DNA of 64,000 nt from an alpha proteobacterium HIMB114. Its GTDB lineage: Bacteria > Pseudomonadota > Alphaproteobacteria > Pelagibacterales > Pelagibacteraceae. The notes beneath the pieces are model-generated. The model saw only the letters and a list, made by a program, of their open reading frames with translations, had not been told where the DNA came from and made no database searches. The DNA is taken from assembly GCA_000163555.2 (NCBI GenBank), contig ADAC02000001.1:1173372-1237371 (forward strand). Reading direction: 5' to 3'. Positions 26,975 through 34,759 of the stretch are shown in pieces. The stretch's first letter is position 1. The number at the start of each line of letters is the position of its first letter. The position numbers and the translations under genes were made by a program.

Positions 26975-28543
26975 CTAAATTGCCTTAGATGACATTTGTT
27001 TTGCAATGTATTTAGCTTGTCTCATTGCTAAAGCAACAATTGTCAATGTTGGGTTTTCAGCTGCTCCAGTTGTAAATTGGCTTCCGTCAGATACAAATAA
27101 ATTTTTGATATCCCACGTTTGACCATATTTATTCACCACACCATCGCTTGCTTTGGCACTCATTCTATTTGTGCCCAAGTTGTGCGTTGATGGGTATGGA
27201 GGAGTTTGAATTGTTTTAGTTGCTCCAACAGATTCATAAAGTGCAGTAGATTGTTTCCAAGCATGATTTCTCATTTTAATATCATTTTCATGATCTGAGA
27301 AATTAACATTTGGAACAGGCATTCCATGCTGGTCTTTAATCTTCTTATGAAGTGTTACACGGTTAGATGCTTGAGGCATATCTTCCCCGACAATCCATAA
27401 CCCTGCCATATGATCATAACCTTCCATTGAAGCTGAGAATTCTCTTCCCCATTGACCTGGGTCTAAGAATGCAGCCATGAATGGCAAGCCTAATGCTAGA
27501 GTTTCAAGTTCGTAACCACCTACGAAACCTCGACTTGTATCATGTCTTGATTCATCTTGAATGATACCCGCCATTGTTGTTCCACGGTAGAAATAAACTG
27601 GCTTTTCAAAAATAGCATAAGTACTTGCAGTCATGTGACGCATATAGTTACGTCCAACTTGACCTGAAGAGTTCGCCATACCATTTTTAAACATGTTTGA
27701 CTCTGAGTTTAGTAAAAGTCTTGGAGACTCAATTGAGTTTCCAGCTACACAAACAATTCTTGCTCTTTGTTTGTGGATTTTACCATCTTTATCAGCGTAA
27801 ACTACACCATCAACTTTACCACTCTTATCGTGTTCAATTTTTAACACTTGGCTATTTGATCGGCATTCTAGTTTTCCAGTCGCTTCACCTTTAGGAATTG
27901 AAACATAACCAGATGACCATTTCGCTCCAGATTTACATCCTTGGAAACAGAAACCTATTTGTGCACATGCACCTCTTCCATCACGTGGTTGAGAGTTGAT
28001 AGACATATTTCCAGTGTGAAACTGTTTATAGCCCATCTTCTTTGCACCTGCTGCAAATACTTTATAGTTATTGTTTCCTGGTAATCTTGGAATTCCATTG
28101 GTTCCAGTTGTTCCCATATGGTTTTCAGCTCTTGCATACCAAGGAGCCATTTCTTTAGCATCGATTGGCCAGTCCAAAAGGTCTGCACCTTTTACATTGC
28201 CGTAAGTGGTTCTTGCTTTCCACTCGTGTGGTTGGAACCTTAAACTTGCCCCAGCCCAGTGAAGCGTACTTCCACCTACTGCTTTAACGATCCAAGATGG
28301 TAAACCAGAAAAGTCTCTAGAAACTCTCCAATCACCAGAAGTTGTTCGTTTATCTAACCAACTGATTTGACCAAACGAAGCCCATTCGTCATTAACGAAG
28401 TCTTGTGGTCCATGACGTCCACCTGCTTCAAGGATTACTGTTTTAATTCCTTTCATTGCAAGCTCCATACCAAGGACACCGCCACCAGCACCTGAACCAA
28501 TGATAACAACTACATCGCCATCACTTTTAGAAAATTTTGCCAT
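26975..28543 (-). CDS. GMC-family FAD dehydrogenase, large subunit
   Basis: Catalytic flavoprotein of a periplasmic sugar, sugar-acid or alcohol dehydrogenase. FAD-binding VVIIGSGAGGGVLGMELA starts near residue 10. GGSTLHWAG, the substrate-domain cysteines CAQIGFCFQGC, and the C-terminal GTNRMSAKAS and GAAENPTLTIVALAMRQA (split here by description) mark the gluconate-2-dehydrogenase-like branch. The 522 residues lack a signal peptide; export is expected with the Tat-targeted small subunit encoded just upstream. A cytochrome c gene precedes both, giving a complete electron path. Confidence 0.9.
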   Translation of the reverse strand: MAKFSKSDGDVVVIIGSGAGGGVLGMELAMKGIKTVILEAGGRHGPQDFVNDEWASFGQISWLDKRTTSGDWRVSRDFSGLPSWIVKAVGGSTLHWAGASLRFQPHEWKARTTYGNVKGADLLDWPIDAKEMAPWYARAENHMGTTGTNGIPRLPGNNNYKVFAAGAKKMGYKQFHTGNMSINSQPRDGRGACAQIGFCFQGCKSGAKWSSGYVSIPKGEATGKLECRSNSQVLKIEHDKSGKVDGVVYADKDGKIHKQRARIVCVAGNSIESPRLLLNSESNMFKNGMANSSGQVGRNYMRHMTASTYAIFEKPVYFYRGTTMAGIIQDESRHDTSRGFVGGYELETLALGLPFMAAFLDPGQWGREFSASMEGYDHMAGLWIVGEDMPQASNRVTLHKKIKDQHGMPVPNVNFSDHENDIKMRNHAWKQSTALYESVGATKTIQTPPYPSTHNLGTNRMSAKASDGVVNKYGQTWDIKNLFVSDGSQFTTGAAENPTLTIVALAMRQAKYIAKQMSSKAI

Positions 28544-28554
28544 GTGTGTCCCTC

Positions 28555-29091
28555 CTATAACCAGTCGATATCATTGAAACCACGACTCATGTATCCACCC
28601 TTAGAAGCAGATTCACCTTCGTAACCAAATTTCGGCCAAACCTCTTTGTTGTTATATAATCCAACAACAAGGTCGCCTCTTATTTTTTGGAACAGAGGTG
28701 ATTTTTCATTGCTCTTTAGGATATCAACTCTCTCGAGCTCTCGATTGATATCTTTGTAGTTTGCTTTATATTTTTTCTTGGCAGCAGAATTAATTTTTTT
28801 TAATTCTTTACCAACCATAGACTTGAACGCTTTATCCTTTCCAGCTTGCGCCTCAACACCTTCAATCACTTTAGCATAAAATCTGTCAGCTAAAAAATCA
28901 TGAGGGTAGGTGTCTCTTGCCATCTGAATTAGAGTAGCAGCGTCATCAGCACCTATCGTTTTAAATGTAGCGGACCATGCATTATTTTTTCCAATAACCA
29001 TTGGACCCATTACAGTTAATCCGAGGGCTGTTACCGTTCCTGATTTTAGAAACGATCGTCGTGATATTGCTTTTTTATTCAATACACGCAT
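28555..29091 (-). CDS. Gluconate 2-dehydrogenase subunit 3 family protein (Tat-exported)
   Basis: Small accessory subunit of GMC dehydrogenases. The start contains a twin-arginine motif, AISRRSFLKSGTVTALG, so it is folded before export and probably carries the large subunit with it. The rest is helical and basic, with TYPHDFLADRFYAKVIEG, typical of the subunit-3 family. 178 residues. It lies 11 bases upstream of the large subunit gene and 21 bases downstream of the cytochrome gene. Confidence 0.88.
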   Translation of the reverse strand: MRVLNKKAISRRSFLKSGTVTALGLTVMGPMVIGKNNAWSATFKTIGADDAATLIQMARDTYPHDFLADRFYAKVIEGVEAQAGKDKAFKSMVGKELKKINSAAKKKYKANYKDINRELERVDILKSNEKSPLFQKIRGDLVVGLYNNKEVWPKFGYEGESASKGGYMSRGFNDIDWL

Positions 29092-29112
29092 GTCTCCCCC
29101 TTATGTTTAAGA

Positions 29113-29469
29113 TCACTTAAGTGTTTTTAAGTAATCAATTATTGTTAGCCTCACACTTTCGTCAGCTTGCATGTAATACATGTAGGTGCCTGGAATAAAC
29201 GCACCGGCATTGGTTAACCACTTGTTTAGATTTTCTTCGTTCCAAACAATTCCAGATTTTTTGATTGCATCTGAGTACATCGTGTAAGAATTATCGATTG
29301 CAGCCTTACGGCCAACAATACCCCATAAGTTTGGGCCAGCTCTAGGAGTTTTATCTCCCTGTTGAACTGAATGACAAGTTGCGCAATTTTTGATGAATAG
29401 TTGACTAATCTCAGCTTTAACGATCTGAGTTGATATTAAGATTATCAAAATAACCAAAAATAACTGCAA
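29113..29469 (-). CDS. Class I cytochrome c
   Basis: Small periplasmic c-type cytochrome, the likely electron acceptor for the GMC dehydrogenase. Signal peptide at residues 1-19 (MQLFLVILIILISTQIVKA), haem site NCATCHS, and GPNLWGIVGRKAA as in mitochondrial-type cytochrome c. The axial Met is probably in GTYMYYMQ. It has 118 residues. It begins the three-gene operon; electrons would pass to the cytochrome oxidase. Confidence 0.93.
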   Translation of the reverse strand: MQLFLVILIILISTQIVKAEISQLFIKNCATCHSVQQGDKTPRAGPNLWGIVGRKAAIDNSYTMYSDAIKKSGIVWNEENLNKWLTNAGAFIPGTYMYYMQADESVRLTIIDYLKTLK

Positions 29470-29596
29470 GTTTCCCCCAAACTTTTAGTTATAAAAACTT
29501 AACAAAATTTAGAATTTTTATGTAGATACAATTCGCCCTATTTTAATGCTCTGCAAAAAAATGAGAACGATTATTAAAAACTATCTGAAGTTGAAG

Positions 29597-30148
29597 TTAG
29601 ATTTTTCCTAACTCTTTTGCGATATTTGCTGTTGCTTTTGCTTCAATAATTTCGATCCAATATCCATCTGGATCTTTAACAAATGCTAAAGGTTTCATAG
29701 ACCCGTCATCTGCTTTTTTTACAAATTCCATTTTATATTTTTCAAATCTTTTACAAGCTGCATAAACATCTGGGACAGAAAAACAAATATGACCAAAACC
29801 TTTTGGTTCTGCATTACCATCATGAAACTTTACAGAATCATCATTTTCAGCACCCCAATTATGCGTTAATTCTAAAAGTCCTTTCTGTCTAAAAGCCCAT
29901 ATAGTTCTTTCATAATTATCTGTTGGCGCAGATTTAACTTCTTCATCGGTAAGATTTCCTAAAAAATATAAAGAGAATTTCATTGATGGAAAATCTAATT
30001 TTTTTACCATTCGCATGCCCATCACTTTAGAATAAAAATCTAATGATCGTTTTGGATCTTTGATCCTAAGCATCATATGATTAAAAACGTAACCTTCTGT
30101 TTCTTTATCTGGCTGTTGAATACCATCTACTTGCTCGCAATGACTCAT
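29597..30148 (-). CDS. gloA: Lactoylglutathione lyase (glyoxalase I)
   Basis: Isomerises the methylglyoxal-glutathione hemithioacetal. Metal ligands appear in order: His in [10 protein letters not shown], Glu in LLELTHNWG, His in GFGHICFSV, and Glu in GYWIEIIEA. The 183-residue length and the N-terminal extension match the long, eukaryote-like zinc form rather than the short nickel form. A strong AAAGGGGG site precedes the ATG. It stands alone, diverging from the 48-residue gene. Confidence 0.95.
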   Translation of the reverse strand: MSHCEQVDGIQQPDKETEGYVFNHMMLRIKDPKRSLDFYSKVMGMRMVKKLDFPSMKFSLYFLGNLTDEEVKSAPTDNYERTIWAFRQKGLLELTHNWGAENDDSVKFHDGNAEPKGFGHICFSVPDVYAACKRFEKYKMEFVKKADDGSMKPLAFVKDPDGYWIEIIEAKATANIAKELGKI

Positions 30149-30191
30149 GAAACCCCCTTTAAAATTTGATTAAGATTACTCTTTTTTAGTC

Positions 30192-30220
30192 TTGAAAAAA
30201 AGAGACAAAAGCTATATATG
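30192..30220 (+). promoter_or_regulatory. Candidate promoter of the 48-residue gene
   Basis: TTGAAA at 30192-30197 and TATATG at 30215-30220 are 17 bases apart, giving a start near 30227, just before the first hairpin of the leader. Both elements are near consensus, but the region is AT-rich. Confidence 0.4.
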
Positions 30221-30227
30221 CATATTA

Positions 30228-30293
30228 TGCATGGCTGCTATGCAGACCATGTAACCATTTCACATGGTTAAAAAGTGACTCATAGCCATGAGT
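30228..30293 (+). promoter_or_regulatory. Three-hairpin structured 5' leader
   Basis: Three adjacent stem-loops fill this stretch. A: 30230-30251, nine pairs (CATGG-CTGC with GCAG-CCATG, one bulged A, loop TAT). B: 30252-30270, TAACCAT and ATGGTTA around TTCAC. C: 30278-30293, ACTCAT and ATGAGT around AGCC. They are followed by an AAGGAG site and the 48-codon ORF. No known riboswitch family was recognised. Could be an RNA thermometer, an autoregulatory protein site or a mRNA-stabilising leader. Confidence 0.55.
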
Positions 30294-30326
30294 TAAAAGG
30301 CGTAACAATTAAACTAAGGAGTAAAT

Positions 30327-30473
30327 ATGTTTTACAAAGACTTCAAATTGTTGCGTAAGGTTAATGACGGTGCCAATAATGCGTTACGTCAAATTCGCAA
30401 ACAATTTACTGAGCGAAACAGTCGCCCAAGAGCGAAAGACAACGTAATTAATCCTAATCAAAAAGGCATTTAA
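30327..30473 (+). CDS. 48-residue basic protein, unknown, strong expression signals
   Basis: Reads MFYKDFKLLRKVNDGANNAL followed by RQIRKQFTERNSRPRAKDNV and INPNQKGI. It is basic, lacks a membrane segment, and looks helical at first and disordered after about residue 28. A near-perfect Shine-Dalgarno (AAGGAG) lies 7 bases before the ATG. Five of six Arg codons are CGN, whereas nearby genes use mainly AGA, and base composition is richer in G+C. These point to high expression or to recent origin elsewhere. A structured leader precedes it and a hairpin follows. I recognise no family. Confidence 0.7.
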   Translation: MFYKDFKLLRKVNDGANNALRQIRKQFTERNSRPRAKDNVINPNQKGI

Positions 30474-30485
30474 TTATAGAATTTA

Positions 30486-30513
30486 AATTGGGGTGATCAC
30501 TTTCACCCCAATT
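30486..30513 (+). terminator. Stem-loop after the 48-residue gene
   Basis: Eleven perfect pairs (AATTGGGGTGA with TCACCCCAATT) around a 6-base loop, 12 bases past the stop codon. The following bases (AAATTGA) are not a proper T run, so it may be a processing or stabilising hairpin rather than a textbook terminator. Confidence 0.55.
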
Positions 30514-30553
30514 AAATTGACATCCCAAACAATACCCACTACCAGTAATTTCA

Positions 30554-30841
30554 ATGAAGGGCACAAATATATTATTAGGTATCATTGCATTAATCTTAGC
30601 ATTGTTTTTTGGTTTACAAATTGAAGAGCAGTACCGTGACGTAAGATATTTAAATAATTGTAAAAAAGATATTAAAGCAAATGGAATTAAAACTGATGAT
30701 CCCATTGCGTATTGTGCTGGATTAATAAGACAAGACCCTTACCTGTTTACTTATAACAGAGGCTTTGTTGGAAAATATTTACAAGAAAATATTAGTAATG
30801 CTCCTCAGCAGCCTGCTCCAAAAACCGAGCAAAAAAAATAA
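30554..30841 (+). CDS. Single-span membrane protein, unknown
   Basis: A 95-residue protein with one N-terminal membrane segment (about residues 7-22), then a soluble part with two cysteines (NNCKKDIK and AYCAGLIRQDP), suggesting a periplasmic disulfide. The last 12 residues are Pro/Gln/Lys-rich. The stop meets that of the convergent AEC transporter gene. No family recognised. Confidence 0.55.
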   Translation: MKGTNILLGIIALILALFFGLQIEEQYRDVRYLNNCKKDIKANGIKTDDPIAYCAGLIRQDPYLFTYNRGFVGKYLQENISNAPQQPAPKTEQKK

Positions 30842-31750
30842 TTAATTAAAATATTTTAACGCAACAAAAACAATAATAGGAATTGTGATAAAAGATAACG
30901 TTGTTGAGATAACAATCACCGATGCAATATTATCTGCATGTATTTTTTTTGAGTACATTTTGGCTAGTAAAAAATTTAAAATTGCTGATGGCATTGATGC
31001 CGAAATCAATAGTACTCCTGCCTCATAACTTTTTAATCCAAAGTAACGAATAATTGAAAAAGCAATTAATGGTCCACTAACCAATCTTGCAACCGCAATA
31101 ATAATATTAGTATTAACGTTTTTTGTTTTTAATGTGCTGAGCGCAATTCCAAGAGATGTTAAAATTAAAAAAATAGCTGAGTAACCAAGTAGCATAGTAG
31201 TATTCACTAAAAATACAGGCGGTTTGATTTCAAAATACAACATAAAACCCGATATAAACAAAACATGCATTGGAATAGAGGTGATCAATGGTTTTAGACT
31301 AAATTTTTTACTGGCAATAAATATTCCAACTGTAAAGTGCAAAAGCATGATGACAGCAGCAATTGAGCTTGCAACTGAAAACCCCTTTTCACCATATGCA
31401 AATAAACAAATTGGAAGTCCTAAGTTCCCGGTATTGGGAAGAATAAGTGGACTAAGTTCTAAAACAACATCTCGTTTTAAAATTTTTAAAATAGCAATTC
31501 CAATTACTGCAAAACAAGCAACAAATAAAAAAGTAAACGACCCAAATTTAAAAAAAGTTTTAAAGTCTAGAGTTGTTGATGCTGCTAAAGAATAAAATAA
31601 AAGAGCAGGGACACCAATTTTACCAGCAAACGCCGTAATGATATCGCTATTAAACTTTGGATTTTTTTTTCCAAACCAATAGCCAATTCCAATAATAAAA
31701 AATACAGGGAATATAACTTCAAATAATTTAAAATAGATCGCTAGCGACAT
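30842..31750 (-). CDS. AEC-family transporter (auxin efflux carrier-like)
   Basis: A ten-segment inner-membrane permease of 302 residues, starting with FPVFFIIGIGYWFGKKNP. The NTGNLGLPICLFAYGEKG motif is the Asn-rich crossover typical of the AEC/BASS-like fold, and the second crossover region is near SASMPSAILNFLLAKMY. Bacterial members export organic acids such as malonate or malate or amino acids; substrate not determinable. The gene stands alone. Confidence 0.87.
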   Translation of the reverse strand: MSLAIYFKLFEVIFPVFFIIGIGYWFGKKNPKFNSDIITAFAGKIGVPALLFYSLAASTTLDFKTFFKFGSFTFLFVACFAVIGIAILKILKRDVVLELSPLILPNTGNLGLPICLFAYGEKGFSVASSIAAVIMLLHFTVGIFIASKKFSLKPLITSIPMHVLFISGFMLYFEIKPPVFLVNTTMLLGYSAIFLILTSLGIALSTLKTKNVNTNIIIAVARLVSGPLIAFSIIRYFGLKSYEAGVLLISASMPSAILNFLLAKMYSKKIHADNIASVIVISTTLSFITIPIIVFVALKYFN

Positions 31751-31804
31751 AATTTTGAAACCTTTTACTTTTATGATTTTTCATTACAAGATAAACAATT
31801 ACAA

Positions 31805-32470
31805 ATGAGAAAATTAATAGTTTTTTTTATTATTTTATTAAATTTTGAACAAGCTGACGCCCACGTTGGCCATAACAAAAACCTTCAAAGTTTATCATTC
31901 GATATTTATCGAAATGGCGCTTATGCAGGTTTTCACAATATTGATTTTAATTGGGGCAAGGATGGAAGTGTTGAAGTTAAAAATGTTATTGAATTTGGTG
32001 TAAAAAAACTTGGGATCACTTTTTATAAATACCAGTCAGTTGGAACCGAAACATATAACGCTGCTGGCAAGTTAGTTAGTTTTAGTTCGAATACGGATGA
32101 TAATGGAAAGCCAAAATTTTGTAATATTGATTTAAAAAAAGATAAATATGAAGTGAATGGAACCAAATTTAAAGGTGAATTTAAAAAGCCTTTTTTAATT
32201 TCTTCTTATTGGAACCATGACATTGTAACAGTTCCATACCAATTATCAGGCATTACTTGTAAAGTGACTGAACAAAAGGTGAGTTTTATAAAGGAAGAAG
32301 ATTTTAAAAAACTAGACCAAACATTTAAAACTCGAATTTTTGATATTAAAGGAAAAGATTTAGATACTCAGGTATGGTTTGATCAAAAAACAAGAATGAT
32401 TGTACATCAAGTATTACACCGTAAAGGCAAATGGGAGTATAAACTTAAAAGTTACAAATTAAATAAATGA
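31805..32470 (+). CDS. DUF6134-like periplasmic protein
   Basis: Signal peptide at about residues 1-19 (ending EQADA), then an all-beta protein of about 200 residues: LSFDIYRNGAYAGFHNIDF, a VSFSSNTDDNGKP motif and SSYWNHDIVTVPYQLSG. The TDDNGK and YW patterns resemble DUF6134, a periplasmic alphaproteobacterial family of unknown role. Cysteines in KFCNIDL and ITCKVTE may pair. It overlaps the polysaccharide deacetylase gene by 4 bases and may be involved in the same envelope process. Confidence 0.65.
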   Translation: MRKLIVFFIILLNFEQADAHVGHNKNLQSLSFDIYRNGAYAGFHNIDFNWGKDGSVEVKNVIEFGVKKLGITFYKYQSVGTETYNAAGKLVSFSSNTDDNGKPKFCNIDLKKDKYEVNGTKFKGEFKKPFLISSYWNHDIVTVPYQLSGITCKVTEQKVSFIKEEDFKKLDQTFKTRIFDIKGKDLDTQVWFDQKTRMIVHQVLHRKGKWEYKLKSYKLNK

Positions 32471-33480
32471 AAAAAATTTTAACATTATTATTTTTGCTTC
32501 ATTTTACTTTGCCATCTTTCTCAGATGAACCAGGTGTCATTTCGCTTATGTATCACCGTGTAGGTGAAGGCAAGTATCCAAGTACCAATGTTTCAACAGA
32601 AATGTTTAAACAACATCTTGAAGCGATTAAAGCATCAGGACTTAGTTATATTGAGCCGGAAAAATTTAAAAAACAATTTTTAGAAGGTAAAACATTTTCA
32701 AAACGATTTATTTTATTAACGGTAGATGACGCGTTTAAAAGTTTTTATCAAAATGCTTGGCCTATTTTAAAAGAAAACAAAATTCCATTTATTATCTTTG
32801 TAAACACAAAAGAGATTTCAAATAATCATCCAAACTATATGAGCTGGGATCAAATTAGAGAATTAAGAGACTCTGGCTTAGTCACTATAGGTGGTCATTC
32901 ATGGAGTCATGAATATTTTGTGGATATGAAATTGGAAGAGGTGAAAGAAGATATTCAAAAATCTCATGATGATTATAAAAAGCAGTTAAAAAAAATTCCT
33001 GATCTTTATGCACATACTTTTGGAGAGACCAGTTCAGATATTATAAAAATTATTAGAGATTTTAATTATAAAATTATTTTTGGACAACACTCAGGTGTAA
33101 TTAGTCAAAATGAAAATATTGATTATCTGCCAAGATTTAGTTTGAATGAAAATTATGGAAAAATGAAAAGATTTAAAAATATATTAAAGTCACGTGCATT
33201 TAATATTACCTCTTATGAACCCAAAACAGTTTTGCTTAATAAAAATAATAATCCATCAAGCATGAAATTGAAATTTAACGAAAATGTAAAAGGAATAAAT
33301 TGTTTTGATAATTCTGGTGGAAAATGGAAAAATACTAAAATTAACTTTGTTACCAATAATGAAATTGAATTAACCTTTGATGAACCTTTTAAAAAGAGAA
33401 GGGGACGATTAAATTGCACCATGCCATCTAAAGATGGTTTGATTAAATGGTTTGGTTATCAGTATAGTGTGATTAATTAG
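32467..33480 (+). CDS. Polysaccharide deacetylase (NodB homology) family protein
   Basis: A secreted carbohydrate esterase 4 type protein. Signal peptide (about 1-19) precedes VISLMYHRVGEGKYPS. Metal and catalytic motifs are LTVDDAFKSFYQNA (Asp-Asp) and GGHSWSHEYF (His-x-x-x-His). The domain ends near residue 215, and the last 115 residues form a separate beta-rich domain with two cysteines. Likely removes acetyl groups from envelope glycans. Converges on mntR with an 8-base overlap. Confidence 0.86.
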   Translation: MKKILTLLFLLHFTLPSFSDEPGVISLMYHRVGEGKYPSTNVSTEMFKQHLEAIKASGLSYIEPEKFKKQFLEGKTFSKRFILLTVDDAFKSFYQNAWPILKENKIPFIIFVNTKEISNNHPNYMSWDQIRELRDSGLVTIGGHSWSHEYFVDMKLEEVKEDIQKSHDDYKKQLKKIPDLYAHTFGETSSDIIKIIRDFNYKIIFGQHSGVISQNENIDYLPRFSLNENYGKMKRFKNILKSRAFNITSYEPKTVLLNKNNNPSSMKLKFNENVKGINCFDNSGGKWKNTKINFVTNNEIELTFDEPFKKRRGRLNCTMPSKDGLIKWFGYQYSVIN

Positions 33481-33889
33481 CGTTATTAAACTTTTTCATC
33501 ATATTTAAAGTTTCTTTACTAATATGATGTTCCATTCCTTCTGAATCAATTTCTGCAATTTTTCTAGGCACACCAAGTTTAGTTAAAAAATTAAATAATA
33601 TTTCATGCCTTGTATTAGATTGTTCTGCTAATTTTTTTCCATGAGATGTTAAAAAAATATTTTTATATTTTTCACTCTCAACAAGTTTTGCTTTAATTAA
33701 TCTTTTAATATTTTTACTAACCGTCGCGTTCGATACGCCAAAATATTTACAAAGATCAACGTTCTTCACTGAACCTTTTGTGTTTAAAATTTCATCAATT
33801 GCTTCAACATAATCTTCGAGAAGTTCGATGCTTTTTCTACTCTGGGTAGTTTTAAATAATTGAGGACTACTAGATCTAGTGGTTTTCAT
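33473..33889 (-). CDS. mntR: Manganese-dependent regulator MntR (DtxR family)
   Basis: Mn-sensing repressor. Metal ligands match MntR: Asp and Glu in LLEDYVEAIDEI (residues 26 and 29) and the EGMEHHIS block near residue 120. The winged-helix DNA-binding part is KNVDLCKYFGVSNATVSKNI. It has 138 residues with the short MntR dimerisation domain and no SH3 domain. It diverges from a DUF2061 gene whose upstream region contains an MntR-box-like palindrome, the likely target. Confidence 0.92.
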   Translation of the reverse strand: MKTTRSSSPQLFKTTQSRKSIELLEDYVEAIDEILNTKGSVKNVDLCKYFGVSNATVSKNIKRLIKAKLVESEKYKNIFLTSHGKKLAEQSNTRHEILFNFLTKLGVPRKIAEIDSEGMEHHISKETLNMMKKFNNAN

Positions 33890-33944
33890 AATAATATTTA
33901 AATCTTTTGGCTATTTAACACTTGCAATAATCTTGGCAAGTAAT

Positions 33945-33966
33945 AAGTTTAGCCAAGGCTAAACTT
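33945..33966 (+). promoter_or_regulatory. MntR-box-like operator
   Basis: Perfect inverted repeat with ten-base arms, AAGTTTAGCC and GGCTAAACTT, separated by AA. The centre TTAGCCAAGGCTAA closely resembles the E. coli MntR-box core TAGCAAAGGCTA as I recall it. It ends one base before the DUF2061 start codon and lies 56 bases from the mntR start, so it could control both genes. Confidence 0.7.
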
Positions 33967-33967
33967 T

Positions 33968-34201
33968 ATGACAGAATTTAGAAAAGGTATTTTTAATGTT
34001 GTTGCTGGGACCAGTTTTGGTAGAGCGTTAATCTATACTTGTGGTCATGTAATCATTGCAATGACAGTCGTATCCGTTTTAACAGGTGCTAGTTTATTTG
34101 AAGCTGGTTTGGTAGCTTTAATCGAGCCAACAATTAATGGTGTTTGGTATTATCTATTAGATAAATTATGGACCAAAACCTTTACTCAAAAATCAGTTTA
34201 A
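33968..34201 (+). CDS. DUF2061-family membrane protein, probable Mn regulon member
   Basis: A 77-residue protein with two hydrophobic segments (about 22-43 and 44-62). The pattern SFGRALIYTCGHVIIAMTVV, LTGASLFEAGLVALIEP and YYLLDKLWTKT matches DUF2061 (tandem short helices ending Y-Y-x-x-x-x-x-W). No ribosome-binding site fits between the operator and the ATG, so translation may be leaderless or weakly initiated. The operator suggests control by manganese; no other Mn transporter gene is in the window. Its role as a Mn carrier is inference. Confidence 0.75.
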   Translation: MTEFRKGIFNVVAGTSFGRALIYTCGHVIIAMTVVSVLTGASLFEAGLVALIEPTINGVWYYLLDKLWTKTFTQKSV

Positions 34202-34231
34202 ATTTAAAACAAATCATTATACAACTTCAGG

Positions 34232-34534
34232 ATGTTTTCGTTTTTAAATATCTTCAAGAAAAAAAATAAAAAAAAAGAAGAAGAAGCTTTTAATTTGCTT
34301 CGTAAAGCAAGTGCCATCTCAAAAAAAATTGCAGAAGAGACTAACGATGCAAAACTCAAAGGTTTGGCATTTGAATTAAAACGTAGTCATGATGAGGCGA
34401 TTAAAATTTTTGAAGAAATTAATTATGACCTCAATCAATTAGATAAATTTTATTTTGATCCAAAACAAGCACTATCCGACAATTATAAAAAAGTAGAAAC
34501 GATTTTAGATAATTTTAAAAAACGTATCGCTTAG
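34232..34534 (+). CDS. Small helical protein, unknown
   Basis: A 100-residue, charged, apparently all-helical protein. The start FSFLNIFKKKNKKKEEEAF has a short amphipathic hydrophobic patch and then a Lys/Glu cluster. Residues 20-95 read as two or three long helices, possibly a coiled coil. No cysteine, no membrane segment, no family recognised. It starts 31 bases after the DUF2061 gene and could share its transcript. Confidence 0.55.
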   Translation: MFSFLNIFKKKNKKKEEEAFNLLRKASAISKKIAEETNDAKLKGLAFELKRSHDEAIKIFEEINYDLNQLDKFYFDPKQALSDNYKKVETILDNFKKRIA

Positions 34535-34573
34535 TTTATTGCAACTCTAATCAAAACTGATTATAATTTAGTT

Positions 34574-34759
34574 ATGTCTACATATGAATGTAAAAAATGT
34601 GGAATGTCAGTTAATGCATCATGTGCAAAATGCAATGAGCCTTTAGCCAACGATCATTTAGATGTAAATGGAACTCAAGTTCAAATCTCTAAATGCCCAA
34701 CGTGTGAAGGCAAAATCAAATCACCACAATGTTGCGGTGCTGACATGGGCGCAAATTAA
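34574..34759 (+). CDS. Small zinc-ribbon protein, unknown
   Basis: A 61-residue protein with eight cysteines arranged as CxxC at residues 6/9, 17/20 and 41/44 plus adjacent Cys 53-54. The first four resemble a rubredoxin or zinc-ribbon knuckle pair (YECKKCGMSV ... CAKCNEPL). Two metal sites are plausible. The stop overlaps that of the convergent DUF4149 gene by 4 bases. Function unknown; possibly a small nucleic-acid- or metal-binding protein. Confidence 0.65.
   Translation: MSTYECKKCGMSVNASCAKCNEPLANDHLDVNGTQVQISKCPTCEGKIKSPQCCGADMGAN

Noticed and set aside
31224..31595. 123-codon + strand ORF inside the AEC transporter gene
   Set aside because: Antisense shadow; no start signal or family resemblance.
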